Assembly (NCBI GenBank): GCA_947627815.1
Contig: CANQXN010000072.1
Span: 1-8,379 of the forward strand
Length of the DNA stretch: 8,379 nt
Direction of reading: 5' to 3'
Source: an uncultured Clostridia bacterium
Lineage (GTDB): Bacteria > Bacillota > Clostridia > Oscillospirales > CAG-272
Position numbers and translations under genes: made by a program
Notes under the pieces: generated by a model
The model's input: the letters and a program-made list of their open reading frames with translations, nothing else
Database searches by the model: none
Told to the model about the DNA's origin: nothing
Shown here: positions 1 through 6,153 of the stretch, one piece after another
Position numbering within the stretch: position 1 is the first letter of the stretch
Layout of the letters: each line of letters starts with the position of its first letter

Positions 1-1255
1 GAAGGGCGCTTCGCCGATGCGCGGCTCTTTCTGTTTCAGTTCGGGTTTGGGCAGGGAAAGGGAAGCGGCATAATTGACCAAGGCGGCCTCGGTCGGCTCG
101 CCGATGGCCTCGCCGTCCTCGCCGAGTTCGGCATCGGAACAGAGCGCCATGGCTTTGGCGAGAAGCGCTTCGTCGTCGCCGACATGATCGACCACGGTCA
201 TTTTGTTCTGCGTCAGGGTGCCGGTCTTGTCCGAGCAGATGATCTGCGCGCAGCCGAGCGTCTCCACGGCGGTCAGGCGGCGGATCACCGCGTTGTGTTT
301 CGACATGTTGGTGACGCCGATCGAATGCACGATGCCCTTCGGGAATGGCGGCGACGGCAAGCGACACACCGACCATGAAGCTGTCAAGCGTGCTTTCAAA
401 GGTGAGACTGTGTTCGGTGACAAGCGTGCGGATGATATCCACGCCGAAAATCACAAGGCAGATGCCGATGACAAGATAGGTGAGGATTTTGGAGAGCTGC
501 CCGAGCTTTTTCTGCAAAGGCGTCTGCCCCTCCTGCGCGTTGGCAAGCGCGTCGGCAATTTTGCCCATCTCGGTATTCATGCCGGTGCCGGTGACCACGG
601 CGCGGCCACGACCGTACACCACGGTACTGCCCATATAGGCCATGTTTTTGCGGTCGCCCAGCGGGATATCTTTGCGCTCTCCCAAGGTCAGCGTGTCCGC
701 CTTTTTGGTTACCGGCACCGATTCGCCGGTGAGCGCGGCTTCCTCAATCTTTAAAGACGCACATTCCAACAGACGGCAGTCAGCGGGGACGGCATCGCCG
801 GCTTCGAGAACGATCACATCGCCGGGGACGAGTTCCTCGCTGTGCAGGGTGACCTGCTTGCCGTCACGGATGACTTTGGAAGTGGCGGCGGCGATTTCCT
901 GCAGGGCGGCGATGGCTTTTTCGGCCTTGCTCTCCTGCAACACGCCCAAAACGGCATTGATGATAACCACAATCATGATAATAATGGTATCGGCAAAGGA
1001 GCCGCTCTCTTCCACAACGGCTAAAATGCCGGAAATGACGGCGGCCACGATCAGGATGATGATCATGGGGTCGGCAAGCTGCATGAGAAAGCGTTTGACG
1101 AGGCTGACTTTTTTGCCTTCCTTCAGTTTGTTTTTGCCGTAAGTGTCAAGGCGTCGGGCGGCTTCCTCGCCGCCAAGCCCCTCGGGACCGCTCGCAAGAT
1201 CTTCCAATACCTGATCCTGCGAGGACAAATAGCTTTTTTTGCTGATCTCGCTCAT
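1..1255 (-). CDS. P-type IIA cation-transporting ATPase (Ca2+/Mn2+ type), N-terminal part; frame broken near 334; runs off window
   Basis: Membrane pump of the SERCA/PMCA-like P-type class, expected to export Ca2+ or Mn2+ by ATP-driven phosphorylation. The start ATG (1253-1255) has an AGGAAAGGA ribosome binding site just upstream. In the first frame (307 codons, down to 335) I see an N-terminal cation-ATPase domain (about 10-60), M1 (about 62-81), M2 (about 88-107), the actuator loop with LTGES at 175-179, M3 (about 257-275) and the start of M4 ending AAIPEG. The reading then shifts: codons from 333 down to 1 encode IGVTNMSK, the linker, the phosphorylation motif SDKTGTLT (DKTGT at 217-231) and the start of the nucleotide-binding domain. 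Compared with the family's PEGLPAVVTIVLSIG helix, 17 nt are missing, so the aspartate-containing half is out of frame. The upstream riboswitch argues for Mn2+. The lesion may be real (pseudogene) or a sequence error. Family call is secure; ion specificity is inferred. Confidence 0.88.
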   Translation of the reverse strand, partial: MSEISKKSYLSSQDQVLEDLASGPEGLGGEEAARRLDTYGKNKLKEGKKVSLVKRFLMQLADPMIIILIVAAVISGILAVVEESGSFADTIIIMIVVIINAVLGVLQESKAEKAIAALQEIAAATSKVIRDGKQVTLHSEELVPGDVIVLEAGDAVPADCRLLECASLKIEEAALTGESVPVTKKADTLTLGERKDIPLGDRKNMAYMGSTVVYGRGRAVVTGTGMNTEMGKIADALANAQEGQTPLQKKLGQLSKILTYLVIGICLVIFGVDIIRTLVTEHSLTFESTLDSFMVGVSLAVAAIPEGHRAFDRRHQHVETQRGDPPPDRRGDARLRADHLLGQDRHPDAEQNDRGRSCRRRRSASRQSHGALFRCRTRRGRRGHRRADRGRLGQLCRFPFPAQTRTETERAAHRRSAL

Positions 1256-1303
1256 TGTCAGATTCCTTTCCTGCGGTTTTGGGGGCGTTTCGGCCGGATA
1301 AAT

Positions 1304-1338
1304 AAAAAAACTCATATACGATAGTCTCGTATATGAGT
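1304..1338 (-). terminator. Riboswitch-linked intrinsic terminator in the ATPase leader
   Basis: On the minus strand a perfect 12-bp stem (arms 1327-1338 and 1310-1321) closes a 5-nt loop and runs straight into seven T residues (1304-1310). It lies between the riboswitch aptamer and the ATPase start codon, about 50 nt upstream of the gene. It is therefore placed as the expression platform: it would stop transcription before the gene unless ligand-bound aptamer prevents its folding. The hairpin is seen directly; its switching role is inferred from position and from the known behaviour of this riboswitch class. Confidence 0.88.
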
Positions 1339-1347
1339 CTCATTCTT

Positions 1348-1434
1348 TATGGGCAAACCAGATGCCGACAGGACATCTTGCTGTTGATTTGCCTCGCTTC
1401 ACGGCGAGCCGTGCGGCGGAATTACTCCCCCATA
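1348..1434 (-). promoter_or_regulatory. yybP-ykoY (manganese) riboswitch aptamer
   Basis: Leader RNA of the ATPase gene, read on the minus strand. It opens with TATGGG followed by the class-defining GGGGAGTA (1430 to 1423) and closes with TTTGCCCATA (1357 to 1348). TATGGG (1434-1429) and CCCATA (1353-1348) pair as the basal P1 helix. Inside are a 5-bp CACGG/CCGTG hairpin (1400-1413) and an AGATG/CATCT hairpin (1360-1378) that follows ACAGCAAG. yybP-ykoY RNAs bind Mn2+ and typically turn on Mn2+ exporters, including P-type ATPases such as Lactococcus YoaB, which is what lies downstream here. Consensus promoter upstream and terminator downstream complete the unit. Assignment was made by eye, without a covariance-model search. 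Confidence 0.85.
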
Positions 1435-1473
1435 CTATTGAGTTGTCAAGTAAAACGACTTTGAACACTTTCT

Positions 1474-1501
1474 ATTATACACTTTTTTTGCGCTTTGTCA
1501 A
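1474..1501 (-). promoter_or_regulatory. Consensus SigA promoter of the riboswitch/ATPase unit
   Basis: On the minus strand, a perfect TTGACA (-35, 1496-1501) and a perfect TATAAT (-10, 1474-1479) are separated by 16 nt. Transcription would start near 1467, about 33 nt before the riboswitch P1 helix. A promoter this strong in front of a terminator fits a gene controlled mainly by premature termination. Confidence 0.85.
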
Positions 1502-1571
1502 GGGGATAACCGGCGCCTGCGGAAAAAATTGGGTTCGGCGGGGCAAGCGCGCCGAACAGCCGCTGACCCAG

Positions 1572-1610
1572 AAAAAAATTCCCCTTTGCACAAAAAGGCG
1601 CAAAGGGGAA
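1572..1610 (-). terminator. Intrinsic terminator of the AI-2E family gene
   Basis: On the minus strand an 11-bp stem (arms 1600-1610 and 1579-1589, core CCCCTTTGC/GCAAAGGGG) with a 10-nt loop is followed by a seven-T run (1572-1578). It begins 22 nt after the stop of the membrane protein gene and separates it from the ATPase promoter at 1501. Confidence 0.9.
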
Positions 1611-1632
1611 AGAGGGGTCAGGAAAAGAAGGG

Positions 1633-2913
1633 TCAGGACTCGGACGCGTCCTCGGTCTTTTCGTCGTCGGCCTTTTTCTTTGTCATTCGGTTGCGGATGC
1701 GTTCAAAGAGGCTTGGTCGCGGCGGTTTTTCCTGGTTGTCGGGGTCAATCTCAAACTGCTCCGCCAGTCCTTTCTTGACAAGGCGTTTCTGAATGGCCTC
1801 CGACATCAGGGTGTAGATGACGGCGAAGATCGGAACGCCGAAGAACATACCGAAAATACCGAAAATTCCGCCCATGAGGACGATGGCGATCATGATCCAA
1901 ACGCCGCTGATGCCCACCCGGTCGCCGAGGATGTTGGGGGCGATGATGTTGCCGTCAATCTGCTGGACAATGAGGATCAGAATGGCAAAGAGCAGCGTTT
2001 TGCGGATGCCGCCGTCTTCCGCCAGAAAGATGATGACGGCGGAGGGGATGGCGCCGAGGAAGGGGCCGAACACCGGGATAAGATCGGTGACGCCGATGAT
2101 CAGCGCGATCATGGGGTAATAGGGCATATCGAAGATCCAGGTGAGGATATAAACCACGATCATGACCAGCGTGGAATCAAGGATTTTGCCACGGACAAAC
2201 TGACCGAATTTTAAATCGACGGTCGTCATGAAATGCCCCAAACGGACATTGCTGCGGAAGGAGAAGAAAGCCAAGAAAAAGCGCTTGAATTGGAGAATCA
2301 GCATCTCTTTGGAAGCGAGAAAATAGATCGAAAAGAAGAGACCCAAAAAGGTGTTTTTGAGGAAATTGACCACGCCGACGATCAGCGAGAGCGAGGAATT
2401 CAAAAGGGAATTGAGGTTGCCCACCACATTGCCGATGATGGCGTTGAAATCAAATTTGCTGATCAGAATCTCATAAATGGCGGCAAAACTCTCGTTGGTG
2501 TTGATCAATTCGTCGATATAGCGGGAAACGCCGTTGATCAGTTCGATTGTGCGGTCGATCATTTCCCCGATACTGCCGTAAAGCTGGGGGATCAGCAGGA
2601 AAAAGAAGGCGGTGATGAGGCCGAGAAAAATAACATAGGTGCAGATAAGCCCCAGCGCCCGCAAAGTTTTTTTGCCGGCTTTTCCCCGGAACAGGCGTTG
2701 AAAGAGCCGCTCAAACAGGCGGAGAATGGGGTTGAGCAGATAGGCGATGATAAGACCCACAAAGATCGGCATGAAAATACCGCTGACGGTGGACAAAAAG
2801 CCGGCGCCGGATTCGCGGTTGATAATGAAGTTGATACAGAGGATCGTAAACAGAATCACGCCGCAGGCATAAATCGCGTAGGTCGTGTTCCGCTTATTGA
2901 ACTGCCATTGCAT
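1633..2913 (-). CDS. AI-2E family transporter (PF01594-type membrane protein), 426 aa
   Basis: Polytopic inner-membrane protein of the AI-2E/PerM/YhhT family. Members have been linked to autoinducer-2 export or Na+(Li+)/H+ exchange, so the substrate here is unknown. Hydrophobic segments fall at about 13-32, 45-65, 86-109, 175-200, 247-297, 304-317 and 338-372. Family hallmarks are visible: GQFVRGKILDS (237-247), DLIPVFGPFLGAIP (277-290) and QQIDGNIIAPNILGDRVG (317-334), followed by a glycine-rich LMGGIFGIFG stretch. The region between TM3 and TM4 (about 110-172) is the usual extracytoplasmic, amphipathic domain. The last 40 residues are highly charged and probably disordered in the cytoplasm. 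Length is slightly above the common 350-400 because of this tail. The start ATG has an AAAGGA site about 10 nt upstream, rather distant. It is a single-gene unit with its own promoter and terminator. Confidence 0.92.
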   Translation of the reverse strand: MQWQFNKRNTTYAIYACGVILFTILCINFIINRESGAGFLSTVSGIFMPIFVGLIIAYLLNPILRLFERLFQRLFRGKAGKKTLRALGLICTYVIFLGLITAFFFLLIPQLYGSIGEMIDRTIELINGVSRYIDELINTNESFAAIYEILISKFDFNAIIGNVVGNLNSLLNSSLSLIVGVVNFLKNTFLGLFFSIYFLASKEMLILQFKRFFLAFFSFRSNVRLGHFMTTVDLKFGQFVRGKILDSTLVMIVVYILTWIFDMPYYPMIALIIGVTDLIPVFGPFLGAIPSAVIIFLAEDGGIRKTLLFAILILIVQQIDGNIIAPNILGDRVGISGVWIMIAIVLMGGIFGIFGMFFGVPIFAVIYTLMSEAIQKRLVKKGLAEQFEIDPDNQEKPPRPSLFERIRNRMTKKKADDEKTEDASES

Positions 2914-2953
2914 GAAACCGGCATCCTTTCATGTCGAAAATCGTTTCTAATCT

Positions 2954-2982
2954 ATTCTACATGATGGGCAGAAAAAAATCAA
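2954..2982 (-). promoter_or_regulatory. SigA-type promoter of the AI-2E family gene
   Basis: On the minus strand TTGATT (2977-2982) and TAGAAT (2954-2959) are spaced by exactly 17 nt, 41 nt upstream of the start codon. It stands back to back with the ispE promoter. Confidence 0.7.
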
Positions 2983-3000
2983 TATATTTTTTTAATTTGG

Positions 3001-3029
3001 TTGAAAAATATTTTTTCTTCTGTTATACT
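3001..3029 (+). promoter_or_regulatory. SigA-type promoter of ispE
   Basis: TTGAAA (3001-3006) and TATACT (3024-3029) are separated by 17 nt. Transcription would begin near 3036, giving a leader of about 85 nt before the ispE ATG. The -35 box lies 18 nt from that of the divergent AI-2E gene, in a very AT-rich patch. Confidence 0.75.
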
Positions 3030-3120
3030 GAAACTATACCGAACGAGAAAAAACGCGATTCGGGAAAAATTCCGACGGCCTGACATCCGCCGCCTTGCGG
3101 AAATGAAGAGGAGAACTGTT

Positions 3121-4008
3121 ATGACATACCGCCGTGTCGAAAACGAAGGGAGGCTTTCTCTTCTGTGTCCCGCCAAAATCAATCTCTATTTGGCGGTCGG
3201 ACAAAAACGGGAGGACGGCTATCACGACATCGAGAGCGTCATGCAAAAAATCGCTCTCTGCGACAGGCTGACCGTGACGGTCACAGAAGGAGAAGGGCTG
3301 ACCCTCGCGGTCAGCGACCCCCGCCTTTCCGCCGGACGGGACAATCTGGTCTATCGGGCGGCGGCAGGCTACTTTGCCGCAAAAGGCTCTTCTTTTCACC
3401 TGCGGATCGCCTTGGAAAAACAGATTCCCATGGCGGCGGGACTAGCCGGCGGGTCGGCCGACGCGGCAGGCACCCTGAAAGCTCTTTCTTCCTTGCTCGG
3501 GGCGCTGCCGCCGGAAAAAGAAGCCTCGCTTGCGCTCTCCTTGGGCGCGGATGTTCCTTTTTGTTTAGGCCCCCATGCGGCGCTCTGCCGGGGTATCGGG
3601 GAAGTGATGATCCCCTGCGCGCCGCTGGGGGATTGTCAGGTCGTCGTGGCCAAACACCCCTCGGAGACGGTGAATACGGGAGAGGCCTATCGCCTGATCG
3701 ACGAAAGGGCTGACAACCTGCCCGCGCCCCCCTCGGGCGAGGCGATGCTTGCGGCGCTTGCCGCAGGCGACTTTGCCGCCATCGGACGGGCGGCCTTCAA
3801 CAACTTTGAAGCGGTGGTGCTGCCCCGCTGTCCCCGGGCGGCCTATGCCAAAGAGGCGATGGCGGCCGCCGGCGCTTTTGTCTCTCTGATGAGCGGCAGC
3901 GGCCCCAGCGTGTTCGGCCTTTTCGAGAAAGACGCCGATCTTCGCCCGCTGACAGAACACCTGCAAGGCGAGGGATTTGCTCTCTTTCAGACGGCGCCCC
4001 TGCGGTGA
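3121..4008 (+). CDS. ispE: 4-diphosphocytidyl-2-C-methyl-D-erythritol kinase, 295 aa
   Basis: Cytosolic GHMP-family kinase that phosphorylates the 2-hydroxyl of CDP-methylerythritol with ATP, a step of the MEP pathway to isopentenyl diphosphate. Visible motifs: AKINLYLAV near the N-terminus with the catalytic lysine K19, REDGYHDIESV (30-40), the GHMP ATP-binding loop PMAAGLAGGSADAAG (103-117), GADVPFCLGP with the predicted catalytic base D144, and the C-terminal SGSGPSVFGLF. The length is normal for IspE. I place the start at the ATG at 3121, which has AAGAGGAGA at an ideal 6-nt spacing. An in-frame ATG at 3103 lacks such a site, and further upstream extension runs into the promoter. It has its own promoter and terminator; the neighbouring genes are not MEP-pathway genes. 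Confidence 0.96.
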   Translation: MTYRRVENEGRLSLLCPAKINLYLAVGQKREDGYHDIESVMQKIALCDRLTVTVTEGEGLTLAVSDPRLSAGRDNLVYRAAAGYFAAKGSSFHLRIALEKQIPMAAGLAGGSADAAGTLKALSSLLGALPPEKEASLALSLGADVPFCLGPHAALCRGIGEVMIPCAPLGDCQVVVAKHPSETVNTGEAYRLIDERADNLPAPPSGEAMLAALAAGDFAAIGRAAFNNFEAVVLPRCPRAAYAKEAMAAAGAFVSLMSGSGPSVFGLFEKDADLRPLTEHLQGEGFALFQTAPLR

Positions 4009-4070
4009 TTGTTTCGCTTTTGTCAAAGGCAGACAAAGTCAGAATCGCAAGCCCTACCGAAAAACGCCGA

Positions 4071-4109
4071 AAACGCCGAAGAAGACGAACGCCTTCTCCG
4101 GCGTTTTTT
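4071..4109. terminator. Intrinsic terminator of ispE, probably bidirectional
   Basis: AAACGCCG (4071-4078) pairs with CGGCGTTT (4099-4106) and AGAAG (4080-4084) with CTTCT (4093-4097), giving a 13-bp stem with one mismatch and an 8-nt loop. A T run (4104-4109) follows on the plus strand. The plus strand just upstream is A-rich (GAAAAACGCCGAAAAC, a short direct repeat), so the same hairpin gives a T-rich tail on the minus strand too. It lies 62 nt after the ispE stop and 14 nt beyond the end of the convergent P-loop gene, so it can serve both. Confidence 0.8.
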
Positions 4110-4123
4110 CGCTTCGGCGCCCT

Positions 4124-5221
4124 TCAGACGCTGTAACGGGAAAGAGAAAAGATTTCTTCGATGAGCATCTCGGTATAGGCATCCACGCCGGCAAAATCGG
4201 TGGCGGCGATGTAATAGGTCTCGAGTTCATCGTGGAGGCGCCCGATATGGGAAAGCCGGCCCGCGATAAGCTCGCAGATCTCTTCCGACATACGGCGCGC
4301 GGTTCGGGTGCGCCGCAAAATGCCCCGGCCGCGATCGGTGAGCATTCGGTCGAGATTGAGCGTCACGGTCGGTTCTTGGCAGGGCAGGACGGTAAAGAGG
4401 AGCGAGAAATCCGGGCAATAGAGTTCGCCTGTCTGTTCGGTCAGCGGCAGGGGCGACACTTCATAGCGGCATCCTTGTTTGTCAAGATAGCGGATCAAAC
4501 GGGCGAAAAATAAGGGCGAGGCGTCGTGGACATCCTGCAAAGATACCACGGTCGCGGCCTCTTTCTGCCGGGTGTCGAACATGACGGGGCCGTCTGTGCC
4601 GAAGGCGGCGATCGGCCGCACCGGCGCGATGGCCGGCAACAGGGCAAAAGACCTGCCGGCCGGTCTTGTTTTCCGGCGGAGGAAGAAACGCCGGATCACG
4701 GCGTCGGCTTTGTCCTCGCAAAACGCGTCTTGCGCGGCTTTTTGCACCGTTTCCTCCAGTTTGGCGGCGGCGCCCATCAGCGTGTAAACCTCCTCATAGA
4801 CTTTGGCGATGGCTTGGTTGAGCAAGAGAATGTCGACACGGTGCGCCGAAAGATAGGCTTTGTCCCAGAAAACCGTGAGATCGATAAGGCGGTCGCGGGC
4901 GCCGGGACAATACGGCTCCACGGTATGCGGCGCCGTGCCGTCCAGAACGGCAAGCGAGAGAGAGGGCAGGGCGACGGCGTCGAGAGAAGAGGTATCGGAC
5001 GAGCAATAATAGCGTTCGCAGGGCAGGCCGAGGGTTTCGGCTTTCGCGGCAATCTTTTTCATCAGGGTCGATTTTCCGCTGCCCGGCCCGCCTTTGATGA
5101 CATAAGTACGGTAGGGTGAAAAAAGAGAGGAAAAACAGGACTGAAATCCCCGGGCGGTATTCAGCGCGGCGAAGTAAGCGTTTTCCGAAGGCAATGTCCG
5201 GAAAGAATCAAAAAAAGACAT
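4124..5221 (-). CDS. P-loop ATPase, PRK06851-like, with a degenerate second P-loop half; 365 aa
   Basis: Soluble P-loop NTPase of unknown function, resembling the uncharacterised PRK06851-type ATPases of Firmicutes. The first half carries a clear Walker A, GGPGSGKST (44-52, lysine K50), then LMKKI, a CSSDTSSLDAVALP segment and LAVLDGTAPHTVEP (90-103), all typical of this group as I remember it. The middle (about 120-200) is probably helical and charged. The second half (223-280) can be laid over residues 39-96 nearly without gaps: beta strand, helix, EVSPLPL, a proline at 270 matching P86, and FSLLFTVL matching LSLAVLD. However, the Walker A is gone, with alanine 234 at the lysine position. 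So ATP binding should occur only in the first half. Start ATG 5219-5221 has a GAGG site about 8 nt upstream. It stands alone, convergent with ispE; I cannot assign a pathway. Confidence 0.85.
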   Translation of the reverse strand: MSFFDSFRTLPSENAYFAALNTARGFQSCFSSLFSPYRTYVIKGGPGSGKSTLMKKIAAKAETLGLPCERYYCSSDTSSLDAVALPSLSLAVLDGTAPHTVEPYCPGARDRLIDLTVFWDKAYLSAHRVDILLLNQAIAKVYEEVYTLMGAAAKLEETVQKAAQDAFCEDKADAVIRRFFLRRKTRPAGRSFALLPAIAPVRPIAAFGTDGPVMFDTRQKEAATVVSLQDVHDASPLFFARLIRYLDKQGCRYEVSPLPLTEQTGELYCPDFSLLFTVLPCQEPTVTLNLDRMLTDRGRGILRRTRTARRMSEEICELIAGRLSHIGRLHDELETYYIAATDFAGVDAYTEMLIEEIFSLSRYSV

Positions 5222-5253
5222 AAACAGTACCTCACAGAAGTTGTTATCGGTAC

Positions 5254-5283
5254 AGTATATGTCTTTTTTTATCGCTTTGACAG
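5254..5283 (-). promoter_or_regulatory. Candidate promoter of the P-loop ATPase gene
   Basis: On the minus strand TATACT (5254-5259) is a good -10. The best -35 is CTGTCA (5278-5283, 4 of 6 matches) at an 18-nt spacing. The -10 is 32 nt upstream of the start codon, a sensible distance. Confidence 0.5.
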
Positions 5284-5295
5284 CGGCATAAAGGG

Positions 5296-5333
5296 AAAAA
5301 ACGGGAAACAGCCGGCCTTGCGGCGCGGCAGTT
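5296..5333 (-). terminator. Probable terminator of the ppx-methyltransferase operon
   Basis: On the minus strand, AACTGCCGCGCC (5333 to 5322) pairs with GGCCGGCTGTT (5317 to 5307) around a GCAA tetraloop, with one T-T mismatch and one bulged C. After a few bases comes a T6 run (5296-5301). It starts 38 nt after the methyltransferase stop and precedes the P-loop ATPase promoter. The T tract is offset from the stem, so efficiency is uncertain. Confidence 0.55.
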
Positions 5334-5371
5334 TTTTGGGGTCTTCTCTTGCCAAAGAAGCCGCCGTCTTT

Positions 5372-6110
5372 TCAGCGATTGGCTTCCAAAACGAAAAACG
5401 CGAGAACCGCCGCGGCGCTGGCGGCGGAGAGCGCCTCCTCGAAGGGGCGCCCGTAGGGAATGCGGATTCGTTCATCGGCGGCTTTCAGGACGGTTTCGGA
5501 CAGCCCCCGTTTTTCACCGCCCACGGCGAGCAGCAGGGGCTTTTTCAGGTTGGCCTCGCCCAAAGGAAGCGCGTTTTTGGTGTCGGACGCTTTTCGCCTC
5601 GTACAGCGGCATACGCTCGCTGGCACCGGCGGAAGCACGGCAGACCACGCCGGAGGCGTTCATCCAGTTTCTTTGATTGAGGATCACGCCGTCCGCGCCG
5701 GCGGCGTAGAGCGAACGCAGGGCATAGCCGAAATTATAGGGGTCCTCAATGCCGTTGAGCATGACATAAAACCCCTTTTCGCAAGGCACGAGGGCGTCGA
5801 GCGGCGGCATGGTGCGCCGGCTGACAAGCGTGAGCAGCCCGCCGTGGGAATGGCCGATAGACAGAGCCTCAATGGCTGTGGCATCGGTTTCTTCCAACGC
5901 AAACCCATGCTGAAAACTCATGGCGCGCACATAGGAAAGAGGGCGTGCCAGCGCTTTTTTCCGTTCGGCGTCATAGAGAACTTTGATGATCTTCCGGTCG
6001 GTGATGCCGGCCTCGATACCGGCGAGTACGGCGCGAAAAGAGATCATGCCTTCCATGACCACCGTGCCGTCGTCGGCGGGACTTATCCAGCGGCGTTCTT
6101 CTTTTATCAT
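5372..6110 (-). CDS. TrmH/SpoU-family RNA methyltransferase, frameshifted by an internal deletion near 5590
   Basis: SPOUT-class enzyme expected to 2'-O-methylate a ribose in rRNA or tRNA using S-adenosylmethionine. The start ATG (6108-6110) has a GGAAGGA site. The first frame (residues 1-172) holds an N-terminal substrate-binding region and SpoU motif 1, NGIEDPYNFGYALRSLYAAG (119-138), then ASAGASERMPLYEA. After that, the same frame turns into unrelated basic sequence ending at 5514. The next frame, from about 5590 to the stop at 5372, carries motif 2 (LLLAVGGEKRGLS) and motif 3 (IPYGRPFEEALSAASAAAVLA), so both halves are clearly one gene. Roughly 15-20 residues normally lying between LYEA and SDTKNAL are absent, so this is a deletion that is not a multiple of three. 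Without motifs 2 and 3 no SAM-binding knot can form, so the product should be inactive unless this is a sequence error. It follows ppx by 43 nt with no terminator between, so probably co-transcribed. Confidence 0.85.
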
Positions 6111-6153
6111 AAAGATCCTTCCTGTTTTTTCACTTTCGGCGGGGGCTGTCGTA

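Noticed and set aside
203..1142. Long open frames on the plus strand across the ATPase region
   Set aside because: They are antisense shadows of the P-type ATPase; their translations are low-complexity and carry no domain, while the minus strand holds TGES and DKTGT motifs.
1444..1449. Second TTGACA on the minus strand
   Set aside because: No -10 box lies at a proper distance; position 17 nt downstream falls in the GGGGGAG of the riboswitch.
2233..2964. Plus-strand open frame of 243 codons opposite the AI-2E gene
   Set aside because: Antisense shadow rich in charged residues, without its own ribosome binding site; the minus-strand membrane protein is clearly the gene.
3001..3120. Longer ispE starting at TTG 3001 or ATG 3103
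   Set aside because: The TTG is the -35 box of the promoter and would precede the transcript start. The ATG at 3103 lacks a good ribosome binding site, whereas 3121 has AAGAGGAGA at 6 nt.
5514..5590. Basic C-terminal tail of the methyltransferase read in its first frame
   Set aside because: This is out-of-frame translation after the deletion; the following frame restores conserved SpoU motifs over the same DNA.
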